A DNA stretch of 64,000 bases. Source: Bacillota bacterium. Lineage in GTDB: Bacteria; Bacillota; Clostridia; Peptostreptococcales; Anaerovoracaceae. The position numbers were made by a program, and so were the translations under genes. Below the pieces are notes generated by a model. The model saw only the letters and a list, made by a program, of their open reading frames with translations, did no database searches and was not told the origin of the DNA. This document shows, piece after piece, positions 1 to 8,516 of the stretch (positions within the stretch are counted from its first letter, which is position 1; each line of letters starts with the position of its first letter). The stretch spans positions 1-64,000 of the forward strand of contig JAQYCQ010000037.1 of the NCBI GenBank assembly GCA_028724585.1, read 5' to 3'.

Positions 1-21
1 CGAAGATAAGTAAATCGACAG

Positions 22-50
22 TCTCCTGCAGTAAAATGCAGGAGATTTTT
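22..50 (+). terminator. Intrinsic terminator of a gene left of the window
   Basis: A perfect 9-bp stem (22-30 with 37-45), a 6-nt loop and a run of five T follow. It points rightwards, so it probably ends a transcript that begins before position 1. No coding region can be supported between it and the tRNA block. Confidence 0.75.
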
Positions 51-225
51 ATGTCCAGTAAAAATCAGCGCAATCAACTGCAGTTACTTCTTACTGTAGC
101 TTTTTACTGAGTATCTAAGTACGGGTTATTTACCGTTTACGCCGGATAAGCTGTCATCCGCATAAAAGAAACAGGAATCCGAGATCCGGAAAGAAATCAA
201 AGAGCAAATGAAAGAAGTCCAGACA
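51..225. other. Intergenic stretch, no gene supported
   Basis: Between the rightward terminator and the tRNA terminator I see no gene. A 21-codon open stretch (166-228) reads like a lysine/glutamate-rich protein tail but is preceded by an in-frame stop and has no start, so at most it is a decayed remnant. Confidence 0.5.
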
Positions 226-262
226 TAAAAAATAACCGCTGAAGTCTGAAACTTCAACGGTT
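226..262 (-). terminator. Terminator of the tRNA operon
   Basis: On the minus strand a stem of 5 bp, one mismatch and 6 bp (234-262) is followed by a T-rich tail (226-233). It lies 5 nt beyond the CCA end of tRNA-fMet, as expected for the end of the three-tRNA transcript. Confidence 0.75.
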
Positions 263-267
263 GTAAC

Positions 268-343
<76 letters not shown>

Positions 344-368
344 ATGTCTTAAATTGTCACCATGTAGA

Positions 369-457
369 TGGTGCCGGGAACCGGGGTCGAACCGGTACGG
401 GTATTACTACCCACGGGATTTTAAGTCCCGGGCGTCTGCCAATTCCGCCACCCCGGC
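369..457 (-). tRNA. tRNA-Leu (UAA), CCA encoded
   Basis: Class II tRNA with a long variable arm, anticodon UAA within loop CUUAAAA, acceptor stem starting GCCGGGG, discriminator A and encoded CCA (369-371). It is the middle gene of the tRNA operon. Confidence 0.93.
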
Positions 458-475
458 GAAATTGTAAAAATAAAA

Positions 476-550
476 TGGCTCCAAGGGTGGGACTCGAACC
501 CACAGCCTATCGGTTAACAGCCGAGTGCTCCACCATTGAGCTACCTTGGA
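476..550 (-). tRNA. tRNA-Asn (GUU), CCA encoded
   Basis: Cloverleaf with acceptor TCCAAGG, anticodon GUU, discriminator G (usual for tRNA-Asn) and encoded CCA (476-478). It is the first gene of the tRNA operon, about 50 nt downstream of the promoter at 601-629. Confidence 0.93.
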
Positions 551-600
551 ATGCCTTAATGTTTTCAGCCTGTTGCTTTAACTGACTGACAACAATGATT

Positions 601-629
601 ATTATAGAGACCAAATGGCGTTTTGTCAA
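601..629 (-). promoter_or_regulatory. Consensus sigma-A promoter of the tRNA operon
   Basis: On the minus strand TTGACA (624-629) and TATAAT (601-606) are both perfect and separated by exactly 17 nt. Such a strong promoter suits stable RNA genes. It drives tRNA-Asn, tRNA-Leu and tRNA-fMet. Confidence 0.9.
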
Positions 630-697
630 CAAAATTGCAAAACTTTTTTAAAAATTTTTAACTTTTTCTTTTCAAAAGTCCACAAACCGTTGGAATC

Positions 698-730
698 GCG
701 CGCTCCGCGCGCCTGGTCAGCGGAGCTGAC
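698..730. repeat. Two TCC/GGA-centred palindromes
   Basis: GCGCGC-TCC-GCGCGC (698-712) and GTCAGC-GGA-GCTGAC (716-730), both with perfect 6-bp arms and 3 nt apart. They lie between the DUF554 gene and the tRNA promoter. They are members of the dispersed palindrome family described in the findings. Confidence 0.8.
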
Positions 731-738
731 GCAAAGTG

Positions 739-801
739 AAAAACGGCGCAGGCATGGATCACAGCTGAGATCTATCAGTACCTCTCTCTTTGCCTGCGCC
801 G
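739..801 (-). terminator. Terminator after the DUF554 gene
   Basis: On the minus strand an 11-bp perfect stem (744-754 with 791-801) encloses a 36-nt loop and is followed by five T. It starts 18 nt past the DUF554 stop codon. Confidence 0.7.
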
Positions 802-818
802 GATCATATTATATTCTT

Positions 819-1499
819 TTAATGGATAAAGTGCAGCAAAATAAACCACAGCGGTGGAACCGCCAGTGCCGGGAGCATGTTCATGGTCTTGAAATTTCCC
901 ATTTTCAATATAGAAAGTCCTGATGCGGCGATCATGAAGCCGCCGACGATCGAGATCTCGGCCATCAGGGCGTCGGACATGAAATTGCCCAGCCAGAGAG
1001 CCAGCAGGTATATGCCGCCCTGCCAGCAGAACAGGACCGGCGCGGCGAAGATCATCCCTATGCCGTATGTGGACGCCAGCACCGCGGACGTGATCAGGTC
1101 CAGAGTGGCGTTGGTGAACAGGAATGTGTTGTCGCCGTAAAGGGCGCTCTGTATCGGTCCCAGGATCGAGAGGGCGCCCATGCAGTAGAGCATGATGCCC
1201 GTGGACAGTCCCTGGGCCAGGTTGCCTCCGGACCTGCTGGAAACGAACCTGTTGAAGCGTCCGTCCAGATCCAGCATGGCACCTATGAGTATGCCTAAAG
1301 CGAGGCTCACTATGAAAAGGACCGGGTATTGGCTTTTCGGCATGTATTTTACTATCGTGTTTATTCCCAGGCCCGCGGCTGCCAGTCCCATCGCCGTGAA
1401 GAGAGCGTCAGAGTACTTTTCATTAAGTCCCCTGTGCAGCACGCTTCCGGCTATGCTTCCGGCTGCTATGCAGGCTGTATTTACTATCGTTCCTAAAAT
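819..1499 (-). CDS. DUF554 family membrane protein, probable ATT start
   Basis: A 226-residue hydrophobic protein with several membrane segments, of the DUF554 (YdfK/YqgA-like) family, whose function is unsettled. Family members begin with an M-(I/L)-G-T-I-V-N motif. Here that motif (LGTIVN) lies upstream of the first conventional start (GTG at 1442). Reading back, the only initiator that fits is ATT at 1497-1499, 9 nt after AGGAGG. An in-frame stop lies a few codons further up, and no ATG, GTG or TTG intervenes. With this start the length matches the family. It is the last gene after the radical SAM and TPR genes, 25 nt beyond the TPR stop. The family call is good; the role is unknown. Confidence 0.8.
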   Translation of the reverse strand: MLGTIVNTACIAAGSIAGSVLHRGLNEKYSDALFTAMGLAAAGLGINTIVKYMPKSQYPVLFIVSLALGILIGAMLDLDGRFNRFVSSRSGGNLAQGLSTGIMLYCMGALSILGPIQSALYGDNTFLFTNATLDLITSAVLASTYGIGMIFAAPVLFCWQGGIYLLALWLGNFMSDALMAEISIVGGFMIAASGLSILKMGNFKTMNMLPALAVPPLWFILLHFIH

Positions 1500-1524
1500 G
1501 TCGTGCTTCCTCCTGATATTGTGC

Positions 1525-2523
1525 CTATTCTATTTCCGGACCGTCGCTGCCGCCATCTGTCGCCGGAGTATTGAGGATCTTGAGCTTGCGGCGGTATTTT
1601 TCCGCGTTCACCTCATCTCCGAGGGCGTTGTTTACTATCACCAGCTCGGCGCAGATCTCAGGGCTGGACGGGTTTTTCTTTACCGCGTACTTGAGCATCT
1701 GCAGAGCTTCTTTATATCTGCCCGTACGGCTGTATCCTACTCCAAGATAGTAGCTGAGAGGCCACCAGTCCATCATTTCGGTACCTTTGTACTCTTCGAG
1801 GACCTGGAGTCCCTTCTCCCACTTTCCGCCTATGACATCGTGATAGGCTTTTTCTATGCGGACAGCGTCTTCCATGCCGGAGATCCTTTCCTCGATCTCT
1901 TTACGCTGGTCGCCCGGACCGGAAAGCCTTAGGAATTCCTCCCACTCGCGCTCTGCCATAGTGTAGCGGCCGGCATTCAGATAGGCGAAGCCCAGATAAT
2001 AATAAGTCCTGTCGAAATCAGGATGCGCGGCCTTCATGTGGATCAGGGTCTCGAAGACCTCGGTCTTGAAGTCCGCCGTGTAGTCGTTGTCCTCGCTCTT
2101 GTTGTACATGTTGATGCACACTAGCACATAGTTGTACAGGGCATCAAGGTCGTCCGGATCCAGGCTCAGGGCTGCTCTGAAGGTTATGCAGGCTTCGTCC
2201 AGATGCTCAGCCTGGGCCAGCCCGACGCCGACGTCGTCTATGACCTTCCCTATATGAGGATTGATAAACTTCAGAAAAGTCACGTATTTCGACGCGTACT
2301 CGAACTGGGGATCTATGCCCAGCATATTTATCATACCCATGGTAAAGTACTTGAACTCTATGCCCTGATCGTCCGCCAGGTCTGTAACAACCGAACGCTT
2401 GACCGGCATAGGGACATTGCGCATGAAATCCAGATGCTCCTTCTTTATATAGTCAGGCATCAGCTCCAGGAAGACATAATCGTCCGCGTATTTAGCGAAA
2501 TATTTGTTCAGTCTGTCGTCCAT
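1525..2523 (-). CDS. TPR-repeat protein
   Basis: A 332-residue soluble protein. TPR-like helix pairs are visible from about residue 100: one ending SLDPDD (about 115-130), one with YYYLGFAYLNAGRY (about 180-195), and a C-terminal one with SYYLGVGYSRTGRYKEAL (about 257-275). No signal peptide or membrane segment is seen. Such repeats mediate protein contacts, and the partner is unknown. It lies 12 nt after the radical SAM gene with its own ribosome site (GGAG), so the two are co-transcribed and may act together. The acidic N-terminal 95 residues match nothing I recognise. Confidence 0.75.
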   Translation of the reverse strand: MDDRLNKYFAKYADDYVFLELMPDYIKKEHLDFMRNVPMPVKRSVVTDLADDQGIEFKYFTMGMINMLGIDPQFEYASKYVTFLKFINPHIGKVIDDVGVGLAQAEHLDEACITFRAALSLDPDDLDALYNYVLVCINMYNKSEDNDYTADFKTEVFETLIHMKAAHPDFDRTYYYLGFAYLNAGRYTMAEREWEEFLRLSGPGDQRKEIEERISGMEDAVRIEKAYHDVIGGKWEKGLQVLEEYKGTEMMDWWPLSYYLGVGYSRTGRYKEALQMLKYAVKKNPSSPEICAELVIVNNALGDEVNAEKYRRKLKILNTPATDGGSDGPEIE

Positions 2524-2535
2524 ACAGCATCTCCG

Positions 2536-3408
2536 CTAGAGCATCCTGAAACGCTCGTCCTTCCACATCTCGCTGTGGTTCTGGGCTATCTTGAGCTTCT
2601 GGATCATAGCGTCCCTGTCCCGAGGCAGGTCGCCCTTGAGCGATACGTAGTTGGACGCGTGGTTGCTCCTGAATACGCACTTTTTAGTTACGTTTATGTT
2701 CTCCAGCATGAGCTGGGCTTCCTTAAGCACTTCGTCAGGCCTGAGGAGCTCGAATTCTCCGCGCTGATACTGGTCGTAGAGCGGTGTTCCCGGAACCAGG
2801 ATGAGCGTCAGGAAACTGGCGTAGGACGGCTCCATCTCGCTGATGATAGTGCCTGTATCTATGGCGTTCTCGCGCCAGAGCTCCCTTCCGCCTATTCCTG
2901 AAAGGAATGTAAGAGAAACGGGGATGCCCAGTCCTTCTGACTTCTTAACGGCAGCGATCATCTGTTCCCTTGTCTCGCCTTTCTGTATGCGCTTGAGTAT
3001 CTCAGGGTTTCCTGATTCCACGCCCATGTAGATCATGCCCAGATTGTGGGCCTTGAGCTCCAGCAGTTCTTCGTCAGTTTTCCTGAGTATATCAGTTCCC
3101 CTGCCGTAGATGCTGACTCTCTCGCACTCAGGGAAAAGCTCTTCTATCCTCTCCAAGATCGCCAGCAGGTATGAATTCTTGCATACCAGAGCGTCTCCGT
3201 CGGCGAGGAATATGCGTTCTACACGCTTGTAGTAGCGGCGGGCCATATCCAGATCCTCGAACACCTCTTCCAGATGCCTGATCCTGAATTTCTTCGCCTT
3301 GAATGAACCGCAGAATGTGCACTTGTTATGCGCGCATCCGATGGTTATCTGAAGTATATAGCTGTACGCCTCGCTTGGCGGTCTGTAAATATCTCCCTCA
3401 TATCTCAT
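2536..3408 (-). CDS. Radical SAM protein (COG1032-like)
   Basis: A 290-residue radical SAM enzyme. The [4Fe-4S]/SAM cysteines are C25, C30 and C33 (GCAHNKCTFCG). The spacing is CX4CX2C, one residue longer than the classic CX3CX2C, as seen in a group of uncharacterised Firmicutes proteins with the same RPPSEA-QIT-GC start. GVESGNPEILKRI (about 135-147) is the typical second radical SAM motif. No auxiliary cluster domain is evident and the substrate is unknown. The start has a strong AGGAGGT site. The TPR protein follows 12 nt downstream. Confidence 0.8.
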   Translation of the reverse strand: MRYEGDIYRPPSEAYSYILQITIGCAHNKCTFCGSFKAKKFRIRHLEEVFEDLDMARRYYKRVERIFLADGDALVCKNSYLLAILERIEELFPECERVSIYGRGTDILRKTDEELLELKAHNLGMIYMGVESGNPEILKRIQKGETREQMIAAVKKSEGLGIPVSLTFLSGIGGRELWRENAIDTGTIISEMEPSYASFLTLILVPGTPLYDQYQRGEFELLRPDEVLKEAQLMLENINVTKKCVFRSNHASNYVSLKGDLPRDRDAMIQKLKIAQNHSEMWKDERFRML

Positions 3409-3468
3409 GGGGCAGCACCTCCTAAATAAAATATCTCTGACGGATCCCTTTCGTCGGCTCTCATACTG

Positions 3469-5187
3469 CTACATGCGGTCAGGAGCAGCGATTCCAAGAA
3501 GAGCGAGTCCGTTCTTGATAGTCTGCTCTGTGGCAGCGGTAACAGCGAGCTTGGCTATCCTCTCTTCCCTGTCTTCTACCAGGATATGTTCGTCATGATA
3601 GAACTTGTTGAAGAGCTCCGCTATATCGATGATATGTCTTGTCACGATAGAAGGCTCGTACTTGTCTCCCGCTTCGATGACAACGTCAGGGAAGCGTCCT
3701 ACAGCCTTCATGAGTTCGTAAGCGGCGTCGCCTGTTACCTTTGACATATCCGGTGTGATCTTTCCGGCGATAAGGTCGTCAGCCTCGGCTCCGGCGTTCC
3801 TCAGCACACTGGCGCATCTCGCGTGTGTGTACTGTACGTAAGGGCCTGTCTCTCCATCGAAATTGAGGACCTTGTCCCAGGAGAAAGTATAGTCCTTTAT
3901 CCTGTTGTTGGAGAGCTCCTGGAATACGACAGCTCCTATGCCTACATCGTGGGCAGTCTGGTCCAGCAGTTCTTCCGGAACGTTCTTCTCGGCTATGATC
4001 TCTCTTGTCTTTTCTACGGACTTGTTGAGAACGTCGAGCAGGAACACGACCTTGCCCTTTCTTGTGGACATCGTTCCGTCCTCAAGGCTTACCATGCCGA
4101 AAGGCACATGCACGCACTGGTCTGCCCAGTCGTAGCCCATGAGCTCTATGATCTTGAACCACTGCTTGAAGTGCAGGTTCTGCTGGGAAGCCACGACATA
4201 GATGTTCCTGTAGAAGTTATATGTATTCTTTCTGTAGATAGCGGCTGTGATATCTCTGGTGATGTAGAGAGTAGAACCATCCTTCTTCTTGATAAGGGCA
4301 GGCGGCATGTCGTAGTCGCTGAGGTCCACGATCTGTGCTCCCTCTGATTCCTGCAGAAGGCCTTTATCTTCCATTTCCTTAACTACGGCAGGCATCTTGT
4401 CCGAGTAGAAGCTTTCGCCCGCGTAGGAATCGAACTCTATGCCGAGCAGGTCATAAACATATGAGAATTCCTTGAGGCTCTCTTCCCTGAACCACTTCCA
4501 GATCTCCACTTCTTCCTTTTCGCCCTGCTCCAGCTTTGCGAATGTGGCACGCGCCTCGTCCTCCAGCGAAGGATCCTTGTCAGCCTCTTCATGGAACTTG
4601 ACGTAATAGCTGAGCAGAGTCTTGATAGGCTCGCGCTTTACATCTTCCTCATTGCCCCACTTCCTGTATGCCACGATCATCTTGCCGAACTGGGTTCCAT
4701 AGTCGCCCAGGTGGTTTATCCTGATCACATCGTAGCCCAGAGCCTTGTAGATCTTGGAAAGCGAGTTTCCGATGACCGTGCTCCTGATATGCCCGATGTG
4801 AAAAGGCTTAGCGATGTTAGGTGATGAGAATTCGACGATGACCGGCTTGTTTCCGCCGATATCAGCCTTACCGTAATCCTCGCCCTTATCGAGCACGCTC
4901 TTTACGACGTCAGCCTCCACCTCGGCCCTGTTCATGAAGAAGTTGACGTAAGCGTTCACGTTCTTCACTTCCGCGAAAGCGCTGTTTCCGCTGAGCTTTT
5001 CAGCCAGTTCCTGCGCTATCATCTGAGGAGCCTTTCTGAATATCTTAGCCAGCTTAAAGCAAGGGAAAGCAAAGTCTCCCATGGCGCTGTCAGGCGGAGT
5101 TTCTATGAGCCCCGTGATCTCCTCTTCTGTCAGGTTGTCGAGTGCTCCAGCGAGCACAGAAGCCAGCTCTTTTTTCTGATCCTTCAT
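3469..5187 (-). CDS. argS: Arginyl-tRNA synthetase
   Basis: Class I aminoacyl-tRNA synthetase charging tRNA-Arg, 572 residues, within the usual 550-600. Motifs: SSPNIAKPFHIGHIRS (about 123-138, the HIGH signature) and MSTRKGK (about 363-369, the KMSKS equivalent). The N-terminal Add1-type domain binds the tRNA and the C-terminal DALR-type helical domain recognises the anticodon; the protein ends GIAAPDRM. The start ATG follows GGAGAGACAGTA. It is separated from upstream mutS2 by a 148-bp gap containing a palindrome element, so it may have its own promoter. Confidence 0.95.
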   Translation of the reverse strand: MKDQKKELASVLAGALDNLTEEEITGLIETPPDSAMGDFAFPCFKLAKIFRKAPQMIAQELAEKLSGNSAFAEVKNVNAYVNFFMNRAEVEADVVKSVLDKGEDYGKADIGGNKPVIVEFSSPNIAKPFHIGHIRSTVIGNSLSKIYKALGYDVIRINHLGDYGTQFGKMIVAYRKWGNEEDVKREPIKTLLSYYVKFHEEADKDPSLEDEARATFAKLEQGEKEEVEIWKWFREESLKEFSYVYDLLGIEFDSYAGESFYSDKMPAVVKEMEDKGLLQESEGAQIVDLSDYDMPPALIKKKDGSTLYITRDITAAIYRKNTYNFYRNIYVVASQQNLHFKQWFKIIELMGYDWADQCVHVPFGMVSLEDGTMSTRKGKVVFLLDVLNKSVEKTREIIAEKNVPEELLDQTAHDVGIGAVVFQELSNNRIKDYTFSWDKVLNFDGETGPYVQYTHARCASVLRNAGAEADDLIAGKITPDMSKVTGDAAYELMKAVGRFPDVVIEAGDKYEPSIVTRHIIDIAELFNKFYHDEHILVEDREERIAKLAVTAATEQTIKNGLALLGIAAPDRM

Positions 5188-5252
5188 TACTGTCTCTCCG
5201 TTCTAATATATTTACCTCTTTGTATGTTGATTTAAACAAGCCCGGGTCCCGC

Positions 5253-5281
5253 GAGCGCTCCGCGCACATCTGCCTCCGGCA
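5253..5281. repeat. TCC-centred palindrome pair
   Basis: GAGCGC-TCC-GCGCAC (5253-5267, one mismatched pair) followed by TGCC-TCC-GGCA (5271-5281). The arrangement matches the composite at 50877-50907. It lies between mutS2 and argS. Confidence 0.65.
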
Positions 5282-5335
5282 TCCTCTGCTGGTCCCTCAC
5301 GGGAAACCGGCCTGCCGGCGCCGGGCAGCGTCCTG

Positions 5336-7714
5336 CTACTGCCTGAGCTTTACGATGGTGGCACCTTCGCCGCCGTCATTGTAGTCAGCTGACCTGAATG
5401 AGTCGACATGCCTGTTCCTCTTCAGCATGTCCCTGATGCCCCCGCGGAGCACGCCCGTGCCGCGGCCGTGTATGATCCTCACCTGGCTCAGGCCTGACAT
5501 ATATGCGTCGTCCAGGTATTTGTCGACCTCCATGCGGGCTTCGTCCAGATTCATGCCTATCACATTTATCTCGGGAGATATGGCCTGGGCTTTCTGCCTG
5601 TACATTTTGCCGTAAGATGTCTTCTCGAAGGTCTTCTGGACTCCGTGGCTGTCTATGAGCGAAAGGTCCGACAGAGGCATACGCATCTTCATGAGGCCTA
5701 TCTGGACCAGCACCTCGTCCTTATCATCAGGCAGGCCGGCTATGATACCTTTTTTGTCCAGGCTGACGACCCTGACGCGTGCTCCCACCTTGATGTCGCT
5801 CTTTTTAGCTGGATGGGTGTTCTCGGCCTTCTTAGGCTCCTCACTTCTGCGGTATTTATTGCCCTTCTCGCGGATCTGTCTCCGGATATCCTGCTCTTTC
5901 CTCGCTGATTCCTCCGGAGCTGCTTTCCTGAGCTGTCTCAGCTCTTTACGGACTTCTTCAGAAAACTCGCGTGCTTCAGCGACTGTGTCGCTGGCCCTCT
6001 GTCTGGCTTTTTCCAGAGCTTGGCGGCTCTTTTCTTCATTGGCGGCTATCCTGTAACGGGCTTCCTCTTCCTCCCGTTCCAGCTTTGCGCGCAGAGCGCG
6101 CGCCTGAGCGAGCTCTCTTTCGGCGGCCTTGTGCTCCTGCTCTATAGACGAGATGAGGTCTTCGAATTCTATGTCCGCGCTTGCCAGCTTGGAGCCCGCG
6201 CTGGCTATGATCTCTTCGTCGAGCCCCAGCCGCCGCGATATCTCGAAAGCGTTGGATTTGCCCGGCATTCCTATTATCATCCTGTAGGTCGGGCAGAGCC
6301 TTTCAGCGTCGAATTCCATAGACGCGTTCTCTACTCCCTCTGTCGCCAGAGCGTATTTCTTCAGCTCACTGTAGTGGGTCGTGGCGAATATGAGCGAACC
6401 CTTTTCTGCCAGATACTCAAGTATGGACATGGCGAGGGCAGCGCCTTCTGCCGGGTCGGTCCCCGCGCCCAGCTCGTCCAGCAGCACGAACGTACCGCTA
6501 CCGGCGTTCTTTGTAATCTCTACTATGTTTTTCATATGGGCCGAGAATGTCGACAGGCTCTGTTCTATGCTCTGCTCGTCGCCTATGTCGGCGTAGATAT
6601 CGTCCATGATCGGGAGCACTGTGCCCGGAGCTGCCGGAACGTGCATGCCCGCCTGGTTCATCAGCACCAGCAGGCCCGCGGTCTTAAGGGCGACCGTCTT
6701 TCCGCCTGTGTTGGGGCCGGTGATTATCAGTGTTTTGTAGGTCTCTCCGGCTGTGATATCCAGAGGGACTACCTTGTCCGGATCTATGAGCGGGTGACGT
6801 CCCTGCCTTATGTCGAGAACTCCGTCCTCGCTCAGCTCCGCGGCTGTGCAGTTCATGTCTATGGACATGCGGGCTTTGGCGAAAATGACGTCCAGACGTG
6901 TCAGGTACTTCTGGTTGTTCACTATGTGCCTTACCCTGTGTCCGACTTCTGCCGAAAGCTCTTTAAGGATGCGCATTATCTCCTCGCGCTCCTTATTTTC
7001 CAGCTCTCGGATCTCATTGTTTATATCGACGACAGACTGAGGCTCTATGAAAAGGGTGGCGCCGGAAGCCGAGCTGTCGTGGACTATGCCGGGGAACCTG
7101 GCCCGGTGCTCCTGCTTGACCGGTATTACAAGACGGCCTTCACGCATTGTGACGACAGCGTCCTGCAGCATATCTTTGTTTGTCTGGGAGCTTATGATCG
7201 AGTTGATGCGCGATCTGGCGCCCGCCTGCTCCCTGGCTATGCGTCTCCTTATGTCGCGCAGTGCCGGGCTGGCGTTGTCCGCCATCTCTTCCCTGCTGAC
7301 TATGCAGCTGGAAATGCGTTCTGCGAACCTGCTCTCGTCGTTGAGCAGGTCTCCGTATTCTTTTATGAGCGGAATATCCGACAGCTCGCCGTCATTTAAG
7401 AATTTCTTCACTTCCGCCGCTGCTCTGAGACTGGCCGCTATATCGAGAAGGTCGTCCATGCCCAGGACGCGTCCTTTTTCGGCATAGCGCGCTTTCTTTT
7501 TTATATCGCAAAGACCGCCGAGCGGCAGGCTCCCCTTTGACAGGATCACTCTGACCGCTTCGTCGGTCTCTTTAAGTCTTTCGCGTATTTCGTGCGCCTT
7601 TGTCAGCGGCGCCAGCTCGCCGATGTCCTTTACGGCCATCGGCGACTGAGCGTGGTCTGCGAGGATCTTCTTTACGCTGTCGAATTCCAAAATCCGGTAA
7701 ACTCTTTCGTCCAT
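5336..7714 (-). CDS. mutS2: MutS2 DNA-binding ATPase/endonuclease
   Basis: A 792-residue MutS2 protein. The central ABC-type ATPase has Walker A GPNTGGKT (about 333-340), Walker B LLDELGAGTDPAEG (about 412-425) and the MutS signature ATTHYSELK. A long basic coiled coil follows (about 515-640), then a C-terminal Smr nuclease domain with IIHGRGTGVLRGGI (about 750-763). There is no N-terminal mismatch-recognition domain, so this is MutS2, not MutS. In other Firmicutes the family acts on branched DNA and on collided ribosomes. Its start has only a weak ribosome site 22 nt after zapA, suggesting coupling. Confidence 0.93.
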   Translation of the reverse strand: MDERVYRILEFDSVKKILADHAQSPMAVKDIGELAPLTKAHEIRERLKETDEAVRVILSKGSLPLGGLCDIKKKARYAEKGRVLGMDDLLDIAASLRAAAEVKKFLNDGELSDIPLIKEYGDLLNDESRFAERISSCIVSREEMADNASPALRDIRRRIAREQAGARSRINSIISSQTNKDMLQDAVVTMREGRLVIPVKQEHRARFPGIVHDSSASGATLFIEPQSVVDINNEIRELENKEREEIMRILKELSAEVGHRVRHIVNNQKYLTRLDVIFAKARMSIDMNCTAAELSEDGVLDIRQGRHPLIDPDKVVPLDITAGETYKTLIITGPNTGGKTVALKTAGLLVLMNQAGMHVPAAPGTVLPIMDDIYADIGDEQSIEQSLSTFSAHMKNIVEITKNAGSGTFVLLDELGAGTDPAEGAALAMSILEYLAEKGSLIFATTHYSELKKYALATEGVENASMEFDAERLCPTYRMIIGMPGKSNAFEISRRLGLDEEIIASAGSKLASADIEFEDLISSIEQEHKAAERELAQARALRAKLEREEEEARYRIAANEEKSRQALEKARQRASDTVAEAREFSEEVRKELRQLRKAAPEESARKEQDIRRQIREKGNKYRRSEEPKKAENTHPAKKSDIKVGARVRVVSLDKKGIIAGLPDDKDEVLVQIGLMKMRMPLSDLSLIDSHGVQKTFEKTSYGKMYRQKAQAISPEINVIGMNLDEARMEVDKYLDDAYMSGLSQVRIIHGRGTGVLRGGIRDMLKRNRHVDSFRSADYNDGGEGATIVKLRQ

Positions 7715-7736
7715 TTAGAATTCTTTCTGTGTATTT

Positions 7737-8489
7737 TTACTGCTGTTTCTTGTATTCGTCCAGCTCGTTCTTCAGATTTATGTTCTCCATCTGGATATCG
7801 AAGAAGGAATTCTCCAGTTCTTTGTATTTGTTCTGGTAATTCTCGAGGGTCCTGGACTCGTTCTGTTCCGAGCTCTCAGCGTTTTTAAGCTTTTCTTCCA
7901 GCTCTGCGTTCTTAGTCTCGAGTTCTTTTACAGATAACTCCGCGGAATTGAGTTTTCCCTCAAGCTCTGCTGAGCCGGAGGCCTTTTCCTCCAGCTCCGC
8001 CGCGTTCTGCTCGAGCTCGCTGATCTTTTCCTCGGCTTTCTTGAGGTCAGCCGCCGCTTTGTTATACTGATCGGTCATATCCTCAAGAGATTCCTTGGCA
8101 TTATTGAGCTCTACGTTCTTCATGTTGAAGATACGCTGGAGCTCCTGCAGCTGTTCGACGCTGTTCTTGGCATCCTCCTGATACTTCCTGAAGCTTGCCT
8201 TGGCGTCTTCCCAGAGCTGAACGTAATGGTCGGTGTCCTTCTTGAGCTTGTCTATCTCTTCCTGCTTTTTGCTGTTGTCATCGGCCGTATCGTAATATTC
8301 GCTTGAAATGTTCACAGCCGCGAGCACTGCCAGGGAAAGCGTGGAAAGGGAAGGCATACCCTTGGAAAGCTCATTCATCGTATTGTCGACGTGAGCGGCT
8401 ATCTTCTCCATTTCCTCGCTGGTAGCGGATCCGGCTATCGTATACTGCTGTCCGAAGATCTTAACTGTTGTCTTGTTGTTCTGTGCCAT
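7737..8489 (-). CDS. zapA: ZapA-type cell division protein with long coiled coil
   Basis: A 250-residue protein. Residues 1 to about 95 match ZapA, which cross-links FtsZ filaments at the division site: VKIFGQQYTIAGSATSEEMEKIAAHVD, then STLSLAVLAAVNISSEYY. The rest (about 95-245) is a predicted coiled coil rich in E, L and K. Typical ZapA is about 100 residues, so the coiled-coil tail is a large extension, as in several Clostridia. The start follows AGGAGGAGATCCTT. It sits between pheT and mutS2, an arrangement common in Firmicutes. Confidence 0.85.
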   Translation of the reverse strand: MAQNNKTTVKIFGQQYTIAGSATSEEMEKIAAHVDNTMNELSKGMPSLSTLSLAVLAAVNISSEYYDTADDNSKKQEEIDKLKKDTDHYVQLWEDAKASFRKYQEDAKNSVEQLQELQRIFNMKNVELNNAKESLEDMTDQYNKAAADLKKAEEKISELEQNAAELEEKASGSAELEGKLNSAELSVKELETKNAELEEKLKNAESSEQNESRTLENYQNKYKELENSFFDIQMENINLKNELDEYKKQQ

Positions 8490-8516
8490 AAGGATCTCCT
8501 CCTGATATGTTCCCGG

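Noticed and set aside
163..228. Short lysine/glutamate-rich open stretch before the tRNA genes
   Set aside because: No start codon after the in-frame stop at 163-165; at most a decayed gene end.
6020..7399. 459-codon open frame on the plus strand opposite mutS2
   Set aside because: It is antisense to a clearly conserved gene, has no ribosome site and its protein shows no family features; a by-product of G/C-rich codon use.
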